Below, piece by piece: positions 53,797-63,690 of a stretch of DNA of 64,000 nucleotides. This DNA is from Cellvibrionaceae bacterium 1162T.S.0a.05 (GTDB lineage Bacteria > Pseudomonadota > Gammaproteobacteria > Pseudomonadales > Cellvibrionaceae): positions 413,501-477,500 of the forward strand of contig LANB01000001.1 in NCBI GenBank assembly GCA_000964245.1. The letters are read 5' to 3'. The position numbers and the translations under genes were made by a program. The notes beneath the pieces are model-generated. The model saw only the letters and a list, made by a program, of their open reading frames with translations. It was not told the DNA's origin and did not search any database. The stretch's first letter is position 1. Each line of letters begins with the position of its first letter.

Positions 53797-54107
53797 ATAC
53801 GCTCCCGATTTATCCGCGCATTAAAAATACATGGCACGCATTCGCGCCAGTTTGCATGGCACGTATTCGCGCCAGTTTAAAAGGGGCGTGATTGTAGCGC
53901 TTAGCTGCGGCCATATAAAGCTTGTGTTAAATTTGCCGGGCACACGGGAGCGTCGGCCAGCAGGCTTCTGAGGCCACCGCGAAAACCGTTTCGCCACAGG
54001 CACTTTTGCCGCTGAAAATAACCTGTAGCACACTTCTGGCGTAGACTGTTGGCAACAAACGAAATAACGAGCAGCAATAAAGAATACTAATAAGGATAGA
54101 GGCACCA
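53797..54107. other. Divergent argG / DUF3857 promoter region
   Basis: 311 bp containing the 25-bp tandem repeat listed separately. No other structure was recognised. A match to the ArgR box consensus was looked for by eye and not found. Confidence 0.6.
53831..53879. repeat. 25-bp direct tandem repeat in argG leader
   Basis: Two copies starting ATGGCACGCATTCGCGCC at 53831 and ATGGCACGTATTCGCGCC at 53856; they differ at one internal base and at the last position. They lie 35-83 bp upstream of the argG start codon, within the likely promoter or leader. Could be a replication-slippage product or a duplicated regulatory element. Confidence 0.9.
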
Positions 54108-56348
54108 ATGCTTAACTCACTGATTATTAAGGGCTTTTTGGCTGCCACAGCACTCTGTGTGGCCAGTTACCTTATTGGAACCCCCCCCTCCTTTGCGCAA
54201 GAGACCAGTCCACGTCTGGCGCCCAGCCTCGAAGACCAGGCCTCACTCCGTAAACTCAACGACGACGCAGAGGTACTTTACGCTTTGGAGAAAGCGGAGT
54301 TTGATGAGGATGGCAACTGGCAACAGCTTGGTTACTATTCAATTCGCATCAACAGCCTCGAAGCCGCACGTGATTATGGCCGTATTGTCATTCCTTTTGA
54401 CCACTACTATTCCGATATCCATCTGGATTTCGCCAATGCGCGCTCAGCCCGCGGAAAGATTACCGCGGTTTCCGAAGATGCTGTTCAACATCGCATAACG
54501 GGCGGCGGCCAGGATTTTTATTCCGACAGCTCAGAACTGGTCTTTTCCCTACCCAATGTGGTGCCGGGTTCAATCATCGAGTTTCAATACACCCAACGCA
54601 GTAAAAATCTCGCATTTCCCGCGCTTTTTTCTGACAACAGTACGCCCTGGTATTTTCAGCGGAAAGTTGGTGGAGATGGCTGGCGCGGAGATTTGGTTCA
54701 CCACTATCACTACGAGCTGGTTGCCCCGCAAAATAAAAAACTGCATTTCAAATACTTTAACCAGTACCCACAAAAAGTGAAAAAACGCAGCACCGGGGGC
54801 AAAGACATTTACAGCTGGGAGTGGCGCAAGGTTAAGCCTTTTTATACCGAAGCCTGGATGCCGCCTTTCCACCAGGTCGCCTCAATGTTGCACGTATCCA
54901 CCCTGGATGACTGGTCGGCGGTTGACCGTTGGACCTGGGAAAAGGTCAAAGACAAAATTCAGCCGTCCAATGAGCTGAAGAAAATCATCAACAGTTTGCA
55001 ACTTCCCAAACACGCCAGTCGCGAAGAAAAAATTCGCGCGGTCTATGGCTATATGCAAAATAATATTCGTTACGTGTTTGCCCATCTCGGCCGTGGGGGT
55101 TATGAGCCCCATTTTCCTGATGATGTATTAAAAGCCAATTACGGAGATTGCAAAGACCAAACCGTTACTGCGATTGCGCTTTTACGTATGCTCGGCATTC
55201 CCGCCCTACCCGCGCTCATCGAAACACCCAATAGCGGCAAAAGCGATACCAGCTTGGTACATTTAATATTCGATCACATGATTGTCTATATTCCCGAAGA
55301 TGATCACGGGCCGGCTATGTACATGGATACCACCGGTGACCGCGGGCTTTTCCCCGGTATCAGTAACTATCTGCGCGATCAAAACACGCTGATTATTGAT
55401 GGCAAGGGTGGCAAGTTCACCAAAATGCAACATGACTTTGCACCGGATTTTGCTCATCTGAAAATACGCTACCACAGCGATGAAAATAACTACACGCAGG
55501 GCAATATTGAAATAGAGCTTTCCGGCTTTTTTGAACAAAACACGCGCTCCTGGTGGGTTAACAGCAATGAACGCGAAACCAACCTGGTCAACTTTATTAA
55601 AGGGCTTTACAGCAGCGCGCTGGATTTTGATGTTGAAGCGCGGGTACTCAACGCGGAGGACCTGTGGCAACCCGCACGTATCGAAGCCAAAGTGATGTTC
55701 AAGGAAATGGACGATGAACAAAATACGCGAGCTGCGAATTTTAACCAGATTAACTACCTCTTCGGTGTCGGCAGCTTGCCACTGCCGGACACTCGTCGCC
55801 TGCCCTTTTACGATGACTCACAATACAACTTATACATGACGGTAGATTTTCTTGGTAAGGAAAATCAACAGGCTCTTGTGTTTACACGCGGGAACGATAT
55901 TGAAACGCCCTGGTTTAGCCTCAAACAAAGTGGCAGGGATACCGACAGCGGGTACCGCGTGCAGATTCAATTTGAGAAACGCAATCAAAATTTAACGCTT
56001 CCTGAATACAGCGACTACTATGCCGCCGTCTCCCAACTTGGCACACGAGAAAGTTGGCTGGTGGGTTTTCAAAATGTTTACGGCAACAATGATCTCGCTT
56101 CATTAAAACAAACACATGGCGAAAACAGCCTTGAATATCTTACTGCTCTCGCCGAACGCCATATTGAGCTTGGTGATTTTGAGTTGGCGCTCGCACCTGC
56201 TCAACAAGCCGTCAATAATTATCAGAGCAGCGGTAAAGCCTGGTACATCCTCGGCCTCGCACGCGGCTTTAATTCGCAAATTCAAGCTTCCAAAGACGCT
56301 TTTGCCAGGGCGCGAAGCCTCGGCTACTCACCATGGCAGGGCGAATAA
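54108..56348 (+). CDS. DUF3857 and transglutaminase-like domain periplasmic protein
   Basis: 746 residues. The signal peptide ends PSFA-QE. The DUF3857 domain spans about 60-240 (YYSIRINSLEAARDYGRIVI, SDSSELVFSLPNVVPGSIIEF). A transglutaminase-core follows at about 290-420 with Cys in NYGDCKDQTVTAIALLRMLG, His in FDHMIVYI and Asp in MDTTGDRG, so the Cys-His-Asp triad is intact. The C-terminal ~250 residues include a DUF3858-like beta region and a TPR-like end (FELALAPAQQAVNNYQSSG). The substrate is unknown. The next gene begins 4 bp downstream. Confidence 0.9.
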   Translation: MLNSLIIKGFLAATALCVASYLIGTPPSFAQETSPRLAPSLEDQASLRKLNDDAEVLYALEKAEFDEDGNWQQLGYYSIRINSLEAARDYGRIVIPFDHYYSDIHLDFANARSARGKITAVSEDAVQHRITGGGQDFYSDSSELVFSLPNVVPGSIIEFQYTQRSKNLAFPALFSDNSTPWYFQRKVGGDGWRGDLVHHYHYELVAPQNKKLHFKYFNQYPQKVKKRSTGGKDIYSWEWRKVKPFYTEAWMPPFHQVASMLHVSTLDDWSAVDRWTWEKVKDKIQPSNELKKIINSLQLPKHASREEKIRAVYGYMQNNIRYVFAHLGRGGYEPHFPDDVLKANYGDCKDQTVTAIALLRMLGIPALPALIETPNSGKSDTSLVHLIFDHMIVYIPEDDHGPAMYMDTTGDRGLFPGISNYLRDQNTLIIDGKGGKFTKMQHDFAPDFAHLKIRYHSDENNYTQGNIEIELSGFFEQNTRSWWVNSNERETNLVNFIKGLYSSALDFDVEARVLNAEDLWQPARIEAKVMFKEMDDEQNTRAANFNQINYLFGVGSLPLPDTRRLPFYDDSQYNLYMTVDFLGKENQQALVFTRGNDIETPWFSLKQSGRDTDSGYRVQIQFEKRNQNLTLPEYSDYYAAVSQLGTRESWLVGFQNVYGNNDLASLKQTHGENSLEYLTALAERHIELGDFELALAPAQQAVNNYQSSGKAWYILGLARGFNSQIQASKDAFARARSLGYSPWQGE

Positions 56349-56352
56349 ACGC

Positions 56353-57735
56353 ATGCTGAAACACTTTTCTTTTGCACTTGGTGTTCTCGTTTTGGGTACT
56401 GCTTGCGGTACTGTGAGCACTGTGAATACCGGAAGTACTATGAGCACGGTGAAAGAAGCGAACACGATAAATAACGCGCAAAGCCCAGGTTCATCGCAAA
56501 AAACATCAGCCAATACCGCTTTCGAGCTAGGCCAGGAGGCATGGCAGCACTGGGAGAAAAATGAGGACCTTGAAGCGCTATCACGCGCTTTTGAGCACTA
56601 CAAGCATGCCTGGCAACTGGACAATCACAATTCAAGCTATCAACACGCCTACTACCTCTCATGGGTTTACCACAGTTTCTATACCGAAACGGTAGATGAA
56701 ACGGCCCTTCTCGCCCTGTACAACAGCATGCAAACCGCAATTCGGCTTGATGTTCCCCCGCCTGCGAGAGTGAGTTATGCCCTCGCAAACAGTAAGGGGC
56801 AGTCACCACAAATACTACGCTCACATGCACAACGCGCAATTAAACAACAACCAAAAGATGCCTTGAGCTGGAAACAATTGAGTGAACAATATTTAAAACT
56901 TCAGCAACCCGAGTTGGCGGCTAACAGCGCGCAACGCGCATTAACTCTCGACGAAGAGGACAACGACTATCGCTGGCAATTGGCGGAAAGCCTGGCAGCC
57001 CTTTCACAATTACATGCTTGCGAAGTCGATTCCGAAAACACGCTCTTACTCGCAGCCAGTCACAGTGCCCGCGCGGCGACTCGCACTGAAAGCCCGGCAT
57101 GGCGTTTGGCAAATTCAAGTGAAAAATATCTTGCGCTGGGTTTGCTACCTTTAGCGGAGCATCAAGTAATGCGTTCAATGGCGATGGAAAGCAATGCCGC
57201 AAATATTGCCAGCTATATTAAATTGGCCCTGGTGGAAGGCAGGGATTTTCAAACGGAGGCCTTTGTCGAAAAGGCAGAGAACACCCTTCACAACAAATCA
57301 TCTTACATTGCCCTTGCAATGGCGTCTGCGGCAAACGGCAACTGGCGCTATGCCGAAGAGTTTATGACCATGGCAAAGAGCCAGCAAAATTTTGACCTGA
57401 TTGACCACAGCATTTACTACTGGCTCGCGCAGCTGGCATACAATGTTTCGGGTCACCTGGCGCTAATCGAAATGAGTGCTGCGGAAAATGCTGAAGAGCG
57501 TGCTATAAAAAATTGGCTGACGCAGTCCAACTCACCCATCGATTTCGGTTCTGTCTTCAAGCAAAAAAACACCTGTACGCAACTCAAAGAGGATTTTTAT
57601 CAGGCCTTCCATTTATGGGCAAAAGGCGATGTACCCATGGCAAAAGAAAAGCTGCGAGCCGCAGCAAATGCAGATTTTTATAATACTCGCGAGCGCATAT
57701 GGGCTGTTGCCATATTGGAAGGCTTGCAAAAATAA
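56353..57735 (+). CDS. TPR-type lipoprotein
   Basis: 460 residues from the ATG at 56353, 4 bp after the DUF3857 stop; the frame is open further upstream inside that gene but without a signal peptide. The lipobox is VLGTAC. Helical repeats of TPR type run through the mature part (RALTLDEEDNDYRWQLAESL, AYNVSGHLALIEMSAAENA). It is probably co-transcribed with, and a partner of, the transglutaminase-like protein. No named family was recognised. Confidence 0.82.
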   Translation: MLKHFSFALGVLVLGTACGTVSTVNTGSTMSTVKEANTINNAQSPGSSQKTSANTAFELGQEAWQHWEKNEDLEALSRAFEHYKHAWQLDNHNSSYQHAYYLSWVYHSFYTETVDETALLALYNSMQTAIRLDVPPPARVSYALANSKGQSPQILRSHAQRAIKQQPKDALSWKQLSEQYLKLQQPELAANSAQRALTLDEEDNDYRWQLAESLAALSQLHACEVDSENTLLLAASHSARAATRTESPAWRLANSSEKYLALGLLPLAEHQVMRSMAMESNAANIASYIKLALVEGRDFQTEAFVEKAENTLHNKSSYIALAMASAANGNWRYAEEFMTMAKSQQNFDLIDHSIYYWLAQLAYNVSGHLALIEMSAAENAEERAIKNWLTQSNSPIDFGSVFKQKNTCTQLKEDFYQAFHLWAKGDVPMAKEKLRAAANADFYNTRERIWAVAILEGLQK

Positions 57736-57760
57736 GCCTCAATGAAAAAAAGGGAATGTT

Positions 57761-58753
57761 TTATTCTGCGTTTTCACTCAAGGGTAAGACTTCAATATCT
57801 TCCACACGCTCCATACGAATAGTCACGCGACGGTTTTTTGCTTTTCCCGCAGTACTGGTATTCGCAGAAACCGGATAACGCTCACCGTGCCAGCGAAGCG
57901 TAATCCACTTTTCAGGTACTCCCCGACGGGTTAAATAATTTGCAACCAATTCTGCGCGCACCCGGGATAACTCGAGATTTTCAGCTCTATCGCCTTCGCT
58001 ATCGGTATGGCCATCAACAAAGAACGCTTTTACTCTGCTGTCGTGTTTCGTGATTTGTAAAATCCTGTCGAGCTTGCGCGCCTCTGCCGGTGGAATTTCA
58101 TCGACTTCACCCGCAGGAAAATAAATGGCGCTGCGTTTCATTTGATCAAAATTTGCGGGTAAAAGTGAGCCCAGGCAAGCCAGATATTTTTCATATGCTG
58201 GTCGAAAACCTATAGGAGTCACAACCAGACTTGTGCGTTCAGCACGGCTCTTTTGATACCAGGCTTTTTGACTGATTTCAATTTCCTTGCCTTCATACAA
58301 TTTCAGCAACAGTAGCTCTGCCCAATCGCTATCCAGCCACATGGGAGTATTACCGCGCTTTGCAGGTGCTGAGCCTAAAATCTCATCCATTGCAGCTGTT
58401 CTGTTCGCAACACGTGTCGCGTGCTGCCAGGTTGGCAGTGCCGCACTTAATATTGCTTCGCCAGGCTCAAAACGGCTGCTCATTTCCCGCAAAATAAATG
58501 CTGAACGCTCGCCCGCACGCGTTCTAAATTGTGCAATTCCGTAGTAAGGCAAGTGGTGTTCAAGGCTGCAACTGAAAACGCTTTGCTTGATTTCCCAAGC
58601 GCCGTCGCTAATTGCATTGGTGTAGACAGCTGGCACCGTTTTTCGCTCACGCATGAGCGATTCGCCGGGCATTTCTGCCAGTGCTGACAAGGTGAAAAAT
58701 ACAAGTAAACTTGCGACTAAAGTCAGTCTTGTAGATTTTGAAGACATACGCAT
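57761..58753 (-). CDS. motY: MotY-like OmpA-family flagellar T-ring protein
   Basis: 330 residues. The signal peptide ends LSALA-EM. The N-terminal domain reads VFSCSLEHHLPYYGIAQFRT and AGERSAFILREMSSRF, close to the MotY N-terminus that binds the flagellar basal body in Vibrio. The C-terminal OmpA-type peptidoglycan-binding domain has AFFVDGHTDSEGDRAENLELSR, AELVANYLTRRGVPEKWITL and NRRVTIRM. MotY forms the periplasmic T ring that assembles PomA/B or MotA/B stators (established in Vibrio). No flagellar genes are adjacent, as is usual for motY. Confidence 0.86.
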   Translation of the reverse strand: MRMSSKSTRLTLVASLLVFFTLSALAEMPGESLMRERKTVPAVYTNAISDGAWEIKQSVFSCSLEHHLPYYGIAQFRTRAGERSAFILREMSSRFEPGEAILSAALPTWQHATRVANRTAAMDEILGSAPAKRGNTPMWLDSDWAELLLLKLYEGKEIEISQKAWYQKSRAERTSLVVTPIGFRPAYEKYLACLGSLLPANFDQMKRSAIYFPAGEVDEIPPAEARKLDRILQITKHDSRVKAFFVDGHTDSEGDRAENLELSRVRAELVANYLTRRGVPEKWITLRWHGERYPVSANTSTAGKAKNRRVTIRMERVEDIEVLPLSENAE

Positions 58754-59110
58754 ACTTCTACCGCTTTGTTCAGAGTATCGGCTGGCAGCAAAAAAACTTT
58801 AATAAAACTCTGAATACAGTTGTTATTCACCTCTGATAATTTATTATGCTCGTGGCGTCTTTTTAGTTATAAGTTCAATCAAGCATGATTACTTTAACTT
58901 ATAGCCCGAGAGCCTTTTTGCTGCAAAAATATCGAGGAAATGTCTTCCGGGAATCGACAAAGTCACAAATAACAATGATGGTCGGACGCCTGTTCGCACC
59001 TTGCCAGTAAGACATACACCTTACGTTTGTTGCAGCACAACACCGGCGCCGGGTAAAGCTCTCCGGAACGGTCTTGGAAAATTGAATAAAAGAAATAATA
59101 AGGCAGACAA
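58754..59110. other. Intergenic region between divergent genes
   Basis: 357 bp. A spaced inverted repeat (TATAAGTT ... AACTTATA, about 22 bp apart) lies near 58868-58905. AAGG precedes the ATG at 59111. Nothing else was recognised. Confidence 0.5.
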
Positions 59111-61228
59111 ATGAAATTAGTTTATGGCTTATTCGCTTGCTCACTGGTACTGCTTTCGGGCTGCGATAGCACGCCCGATTTACCAGAAAAAATTGATCGT
59201 GAAGCGCTGGTAAAACGCCACAACCCGAAGCTCACCAGACTGGACCCCACCTCACCTTTCACTATTGGCAACGGCCGTTTTGCTTTTACCGCCGATGTAA
59301 GTGGCTTACAAAGTTTTCCCGAAAAATATTTCGCAGAAGGTATTCCTTTGGAAACCAAAGCCCGTTGGGCCTGGCATAGCCGCGAAAACCCCGCAGGCTA
59401 TTCACTTGAAGACGCAATGGAAAGCTATCCCGCGTACGGACGCGAAGTTAATTTCCCCAGCCGCATGGACAATGACGCGGCGCAATGGTTACGAAAAAAC
59501 CCCCACGACTTGCCCCTTGCGCGTATTGGTTTCAGTCTCGATGGTTCTGCCTTGCCCAACGAGCTGGAAAATATTCAACAGGAGCTGGATTTATGGAGAG
59601 GTGTACTGCAAAGCCAATACGAATTAAAGGGCGAGCCTGTGCAGGTTCGCACCTTTAGTGAGAGCAGCGCTGACGCACTGGTCACGGATATCCAATCCCC
59701 GTTATTAAAAGATGGCCGCCTGGCCCTGGAGTTTTATTTTCCTCGCGGTTATGACCTGAATGTTAAAAACACGCCTGATATCGAGTTTACTCAAAGTGGA
59801 CATCAAACCAGCGTTATTTTTCGTGATGAAAACAAGGTATTTCTGCAACGAAATATTGATGACGCTGAACATTTGGTAAGTTTGCAATGGCACGGTCGCG
59901 CCCTGTTCGTCAAAAAAGACGAACATCACTTTCGCTTGATCAGTACCGACGATAGCGAACACTTACAGGTTCGTATCCATTTTTCGAAAAACGTCCCGCA
60001 ACTCCCGGCTTTTCAATTCGCAAACAGTTTAGCCGACGCTGAAACGGCCTGGAAACAATTCTGGTTAAGCGGCGCTGCAGTCGATTTTACCGGCAGCACC
60101 TCGCCACTTGCGACAGAGCTCGAACGTCGCATTGTGTTATCCCGCTATTTGTTGGCCGTACAAGCGCGCGCCGAATTTCCCGCGCAGGAAAGTGGTCTCA
60201 CACACTCTTCCTGGTATGGCAAACACCACAGTGAAATGCTCTGGTGGCACACAGCACACTGGACCTATTGGGGCAACAGCGAATACACACGGCAGGCTCT
60301 CAACTGGTATAAAAAACATTTAACGTCTGCCAAAAAATTAGCTGCCTCGCGTGGTTTGAACGGCGCACGCTGGGCAAAAATGATTGGGCCAGATAATCGT
60401 GAAAGTCCTGGTGGCAATCCCTTGATTATCTGGAACCAGCCACATGTAATTCATTTGGCGGAAATGCTCTACCAAAGCAACCCTTCACCGGCGCTTATCA
60501 ACGACTATGCGCAACTTGTCGAGGAAACCGCTGAGGCCATGGTCAGCATGCTGGTTTGGGAAGAAGAGAAAAACCGTTTTAATCTCGACGCGCCCATCTG
60601 GATTGCCCAGGAAATTTACGACCCCCGACAAACACGCAACCCCACTTTTGAATTGGCGTACTGGCGTTCCGGTCTCGAGCTGGCGCAAACCTGGCGCACT
60701 CGACGCGGTTTAAAACCCTCCAAAGAGTGGCAACAGCGGCTCGATTATTTGGCCGCTCTTCCAATTAAAGAAGGCAAATACGTCGCCATAGAAAGCCTGC
60801 CGGATACCTTTGACAAAGTGGAAAGCCGCGCGGATCACCCCAGCATGCTTGCGGCCTTCGGTTTGCTTGCCGATAAAACGGTGGATAAAGACATCATGCT
60901 CAATACCTTACAAGCGGTGCTCGACACCTGGGACTGGGAAACAAAAATCTGGGGCTGGGATTACCCCATGATCGCCATGACCGCCGCACGCCTCGGAAAA
61001 CCGGAGCTCGCCGTAGAAGTATTGTTAATGGATAAAACGCACAACCTCTACCTCAACAATGGCCATGTGCCGCAAGCGGGTTCCGGGTTACGCGTTTACT
61101 TACCGGCAAACGGTGCGCTGTTGTCAGCGGTCGGCATGATGCTGTCCGGCTGGGAAGGCGCACCCGATAAAAAATATCCCGGCTTCCCGGACAACGACGA
61201 ATGGTTTATTCGCGCCGAAGGATTTTAG
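59111..61228 (+). CDS. Lipoprotein glycoside hydrolase, GH65-like (alpha/alpha)6 barrel
   Basis: 705 residues. The lipobox is LLSGC. An N-terminal beta-sandwich-type region begins with TIGNGRFAFTADVSGLQ, as in GH65/GH95-type enzymes. The helical barrel follows (SSWYGKHHSEMLWWHTAHWTYW, PGGNPLIIWNQPHVIHLAEM, FELAYWRSGLELA). The GKHHSEMLWWH segment is a plausible active-site region, but the general acid was not assigned. It is likely to act on alpha-linked glucosides in the periplasm or at the surface. It lies 90 bp upstream of, and in the same direction as, a GH31 gene. Confidence 0.7.
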   Translation: MKLVYGLFACSLVLLSGCDSTPDLPEKIDREALVKRHNPKLTRLDPTSPFTIGNGRFAFTADVSGLQSFPEKYFAEGIPLETKARWAWHSRENPAGYSLEDAMESYPAYGREVNFPSRMDNDAAQWLRKNPHDLPLARIGFSLDGSALPNELENIQQELDLWRGVLQSQYELKGEPVQVRTFSESSADALVTDIQSPLLKDGRLALEFYFPRGYDLNVKNTPDIEFTQSGHQTSVIFRDENKVFLQRNIDDAEHLVSLQWHGRALFVKKDEHHFRLISTDDSEHLQVRIHFSKNVPQLPAFQFANSLADAETAWKQFWLSGAAVDFTGSTSPLATELERRIVLSRYLLAVQARAEFPAQESGLTHSSWYGKHHSEMLWWHTAHWTYWGNSEYTRQALNWYKKHLTSAKKLAASRGLNGARWAKMIGPDNRESPGGNPLIIWNQPHVIHLAEMLYQSNPSPALINDYAQLVEETAEAMVSMLVWEEEKNRFNLDAPIWIAQEIYDPRQTRNPTFELAYWRSGLELAQTWRTRRGLKPSKEWQQRLDYLAALPIKEGKYVAIESLPDTFDKVESRADHPSMLAAFGLLADKTVDKDIMLNTLQAVLDTWDWETKIWGWDYPMIAMTAARLGKPELAVEVLLMDKTHNLYLNNGHVPQAGSGLRVYLPANGALLSAVGMMLSGWEGAPDKKYPGFPDNDEWFIRAEGF

Positions 61229-61318
61229 GGATTCTCAGGAAAATGGAAAGTTTTCTGAATAACTCTCACTCATTATAAAAAGCCACAGAAATTTAATCGT
61301 TAAAATAAGGTTGATACT

Positions 61319-63610
61319 ATGCGTTTTCGATTACCAGGGTATATGTCATTTTTTTCCCTTTTGGGACTTTGTTTGGGGTTTTGCGGCTCGCTGCACGCCG
61401 AAACGTTTCGTTTACAAAACGGCAATGTTGAACTGCAAGCTGACCATGACAACATCATTGTGCGCAATAACAAAGCCACTCTCCTCAAACTGGAAAGTTT
61501 TTCTTTTAACTACGAACAACTCGACAGTTGGGAAATCAGCCAAAAAGATGACGGCAGTTTATTGATAAGTGCCAACCTGCCTGCCTCAGTGGATTTCTAC
61601 CGTACCGCCTACGACGAAAAAGCCAGGCAGGTTAACATTGCCATCACCAAAGTCTCTGGTGGTTTTCGACTGCACGCTGCACCCGAGTGGGGCAGACAAA
61701 CAACGCTTGAGTTTGCGTGGTTGGGCGATCATTTTTTTGGTTTGTCCGCCCCTTTACAGCCTGACAATCGACTTTCTCCCGATTTAACAGGTGCAACAAT
61801 CAATGTGGATATCAATAGTGAAGGTGCGGCCTTTCGTGAAAATTATGCAACGGCTTACTCCGCATTTTTTATGAGCAGTGCTGGCTACGGCGGATTTTTT
61901 GATACCTTTGCGCGCGGCCGTTACGAATTTGCGATCAATAAAAAAACCCGTATTCACCACGATACCGGTGTGCTCGATTGGTATATTTTTACCGGCGATA
62001 ACGGCACGGAAATCCATCAACACTATTTTGATTTAATTGGCGAACCCAAGTTCGTGCCAGTCTGGGCATTAGGACCTGTCGGCTGGCGCGATCAAAATGA
62101 CGGTGGTGCCGCTGAAATTCTGGAAGACATCGATCGTTTGAGTGAGCTTGCCATGCCCTTCACGTCCTGGTTTGTAGATCGGCCCTACAGTGATGGCGCC
62201 CACGCCTGGTCAAAAATGAATTGGAGTGAGAAATTTGCAAATCCTGAAGCGTGGATAAAACGCATACGCGACGACTACGGCTTGGAATTTATGACCTGGG
62301 TTGCAACTTCCACCTTTGGCGACGCGCGCTTTGAAAAACACCTGGGTGGCCGCTTTAGTTATATTGATTTAAGCCACCCCGCTTCCGTACAAGCGTATAA
62401 AAATGAACTCAAACAAAATCAATATGCTCACGGTGTGCGCGGCCACAAAATTGATCGCGCCGATGAAGTGTTCCCCGAATACGAAGAGTGGTTTGATGGC
62501 ACACCGATTCCGGAACGCCGCAACAAATACAGCTGGCTGGTTGCCAAACATCATCACGATGCCCTTGCCGATGCCTGGGAAAAAGATCAGGTGACCTTTA
62601 TGCGCTCGGCCTGGCATCGCACCCAACCCTACCTCAGCGCCATCTGGGGCGGTGACCCTCGCACCACCTGGGACGGCTTACAAGGAAACTTTGCCAACGC
62701 GATGCGCAGCAGTTTTATGGGCTTTCCCGTTTGGGGCACCGATGTCGGCGGTTATCAGGGAGAAGGTTATATACCGGAAGATCTTTACATTCGCTGGATG
62801 CAAGCCGGTAGCATGACCGGTTTATTTGAAATCAAACTGGATGGCGCCGGTGGCGATGGTCGCGATCGCATGCCCTGGCAGTATGACGAAAAATTCCAGA
62901 CCCTGTTCAGGGACATACTGGACGACCGTATGCGATTTCTACCGCACTTGTTTGCACTGGCGAACAACAGCGCGCAAAGCGGCGTGTTGATGCAACCGAT
63001 GGCCTATCAACATTTACGGGATAAAAATACCTGGGCAATGTGGGATCAGTTTTATCTTGGCGATAATCTTCTTGTTGCCCCCATGTTTAACGCCGACAAG
63101 GGAAGAAACATTTATTTCCCCAAAGGCGAATGGCGCAACTTTGATAAACCAACTGAAACCATTAAAGGTGGGAAAACCCGCTTCGTTGAAGTCGCACTCG
63201 ACAGATTGCCGCGCTACATGAGAGAGAATGCCATTATTTTGCATGCTGAGTTGCATGATGAGTTGCAAGATGAGCACGCACGCAAGGGCAAACTGTTGTG
63301 GCAAGCAGACGCAAGTACCACACGTGTTTTACTCAACCCGGCACCGAAAAAAGGTGAGAGTGAATTCACCTTTGTGGATATGCAAACACAGCAAAAGCAA
63401 GCTATTCGTTTGCGCGCCCAGTCGTCTAGAATTGAAGCGGAAATTCCGGCTAGCGAACAGTTAACAAGTGCGGAAATTTTTCTGAGTAAAGCACCGAAGC
63501 AAGTCAGCTTAAATGGAAAAACACTCAGCGTTCATTTCGATTCGCAGCGCTCCAGTGTGATTGTTCCGCTCGATAAAAGCAGTAACAATTCATTGCTTAT
63601 TTTGCGCTAA
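61319..63610 (+). CDS. GH31 family alpha-glycosidase, exported
   Basis: 763 residues. AAGG lies 9 nt before the ATG, and the signal peptide ends GSLHA-ET. GH31 catalytic motifs: nucleophile Asp in GHKIDRADEVFPE and acid/base Asp in AIWGGDPRTTWDGL, plus GFPVWGTDVGGY. An N-terminal galactose-mutarotase-like domain and C-terminal beta domains are present. GH31 members cleave alpha-glucosides, alpha-xylosides or sulfoquinovosides; the exact substrate is not deducible. It is paired with the GH65-like gene, suggesting degradation of an alpha-linked oligosaccharide. Confidence 0.92.
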   Translation: MRFRLPGYMSFFSLLGLCLGFCGSLHAETFRLQNGNVELQADHDNIIVRNNKATLLKLESFSFNYEQLDSWEISQKDDGSLLISANLPASVDFYRTAYDEKARQVNIAITKVSGGFRLHAAPEWGRQTTLEFAWLGDHFFGLSAPLQPDNRLSPDLTGATINVDINSEGAAFRENYATAYSAFFMSSAGYGGFFDTFARGRYEFAINKKTRIHHDTGVLDWYIFTGDNGTEIHQHYFDLIGEPKFVPVWALGPVGWRDQNDGGAAEILEDIDRLSELAMPFTSWFVDRPYSDGAHAWSKMNWSEKFANPEAWIKRIRDDYGLEFMTWVATSTFGDARFEKHLGGRFSYIDLSHPASVQAYKNELKQNQYAHGVRGHKIDRADEVFPEYEEWFDGTPIPERRNKYSWLVAKHHHDALADAWEKDQVTFMRSAWHRTQPYLSAIWGGDPRTTWDGLQGNFANAMRSSFMGFPVWGTDVGGYQGEGYIPEDLYIRWMQAGSMTGLFEIKLDGAGGDGRDRMPWQYDEKFQTLFRDILDDRMRFLPHLFALANNSAQSGVLMQPMAYQHLRDKNTWAMWDQFYLGDNLLVAPMFNADKGRNIYFPKGEWRNFDKPTETIKGGKTRFVEVALDRLPRYMRENAIILHAELHDELQDEHARKGKLLWQADASTTRVLLNPAPKKGESEFTFVDMQTQQKQAIRLRAQSSRIEAEIPASEQLTSAEIFLSKAPKQVSLNGKTLSVHFDSQRSSVIVPLDKSSNNSLLILR

Positions 63611-63627
63611 GTACTCTCACTCGAAAT

Positions 63628-63653
63628 GAAAAAAGGGCGCTTTGCAGCGCCCT
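63628..63653 (-). terminator. Intrinsic terminator for the minus-strand gene at the window end
   Basis: An 8-bp perfect stem, AGGGCGCT-TTGC-AGCGCCCT, followed on the minus strand by TTTTTT. It lies 38 bp past the stop of the glycine-rich gene at 63691; on the plus strand it lacks a T tract but may still act as a convergent terminator. Confidence 0.88.
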
Positions 63654-63690
63654 CTCACGTTGAAACTTCATTCTTAATCAACAATTAAAA

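Noticed and set aside
53797-54107. ArgR operator in the argG promoter
   Set aside because: No pair of sequences close to the ArgR box consensus was found by eye.
56116-56352. N-terminal extension of the lipoprotein gene at 56353
   Set aside because: It lies inside the DUF3857 gene; the true N-terminus has a lipoprotein signal.
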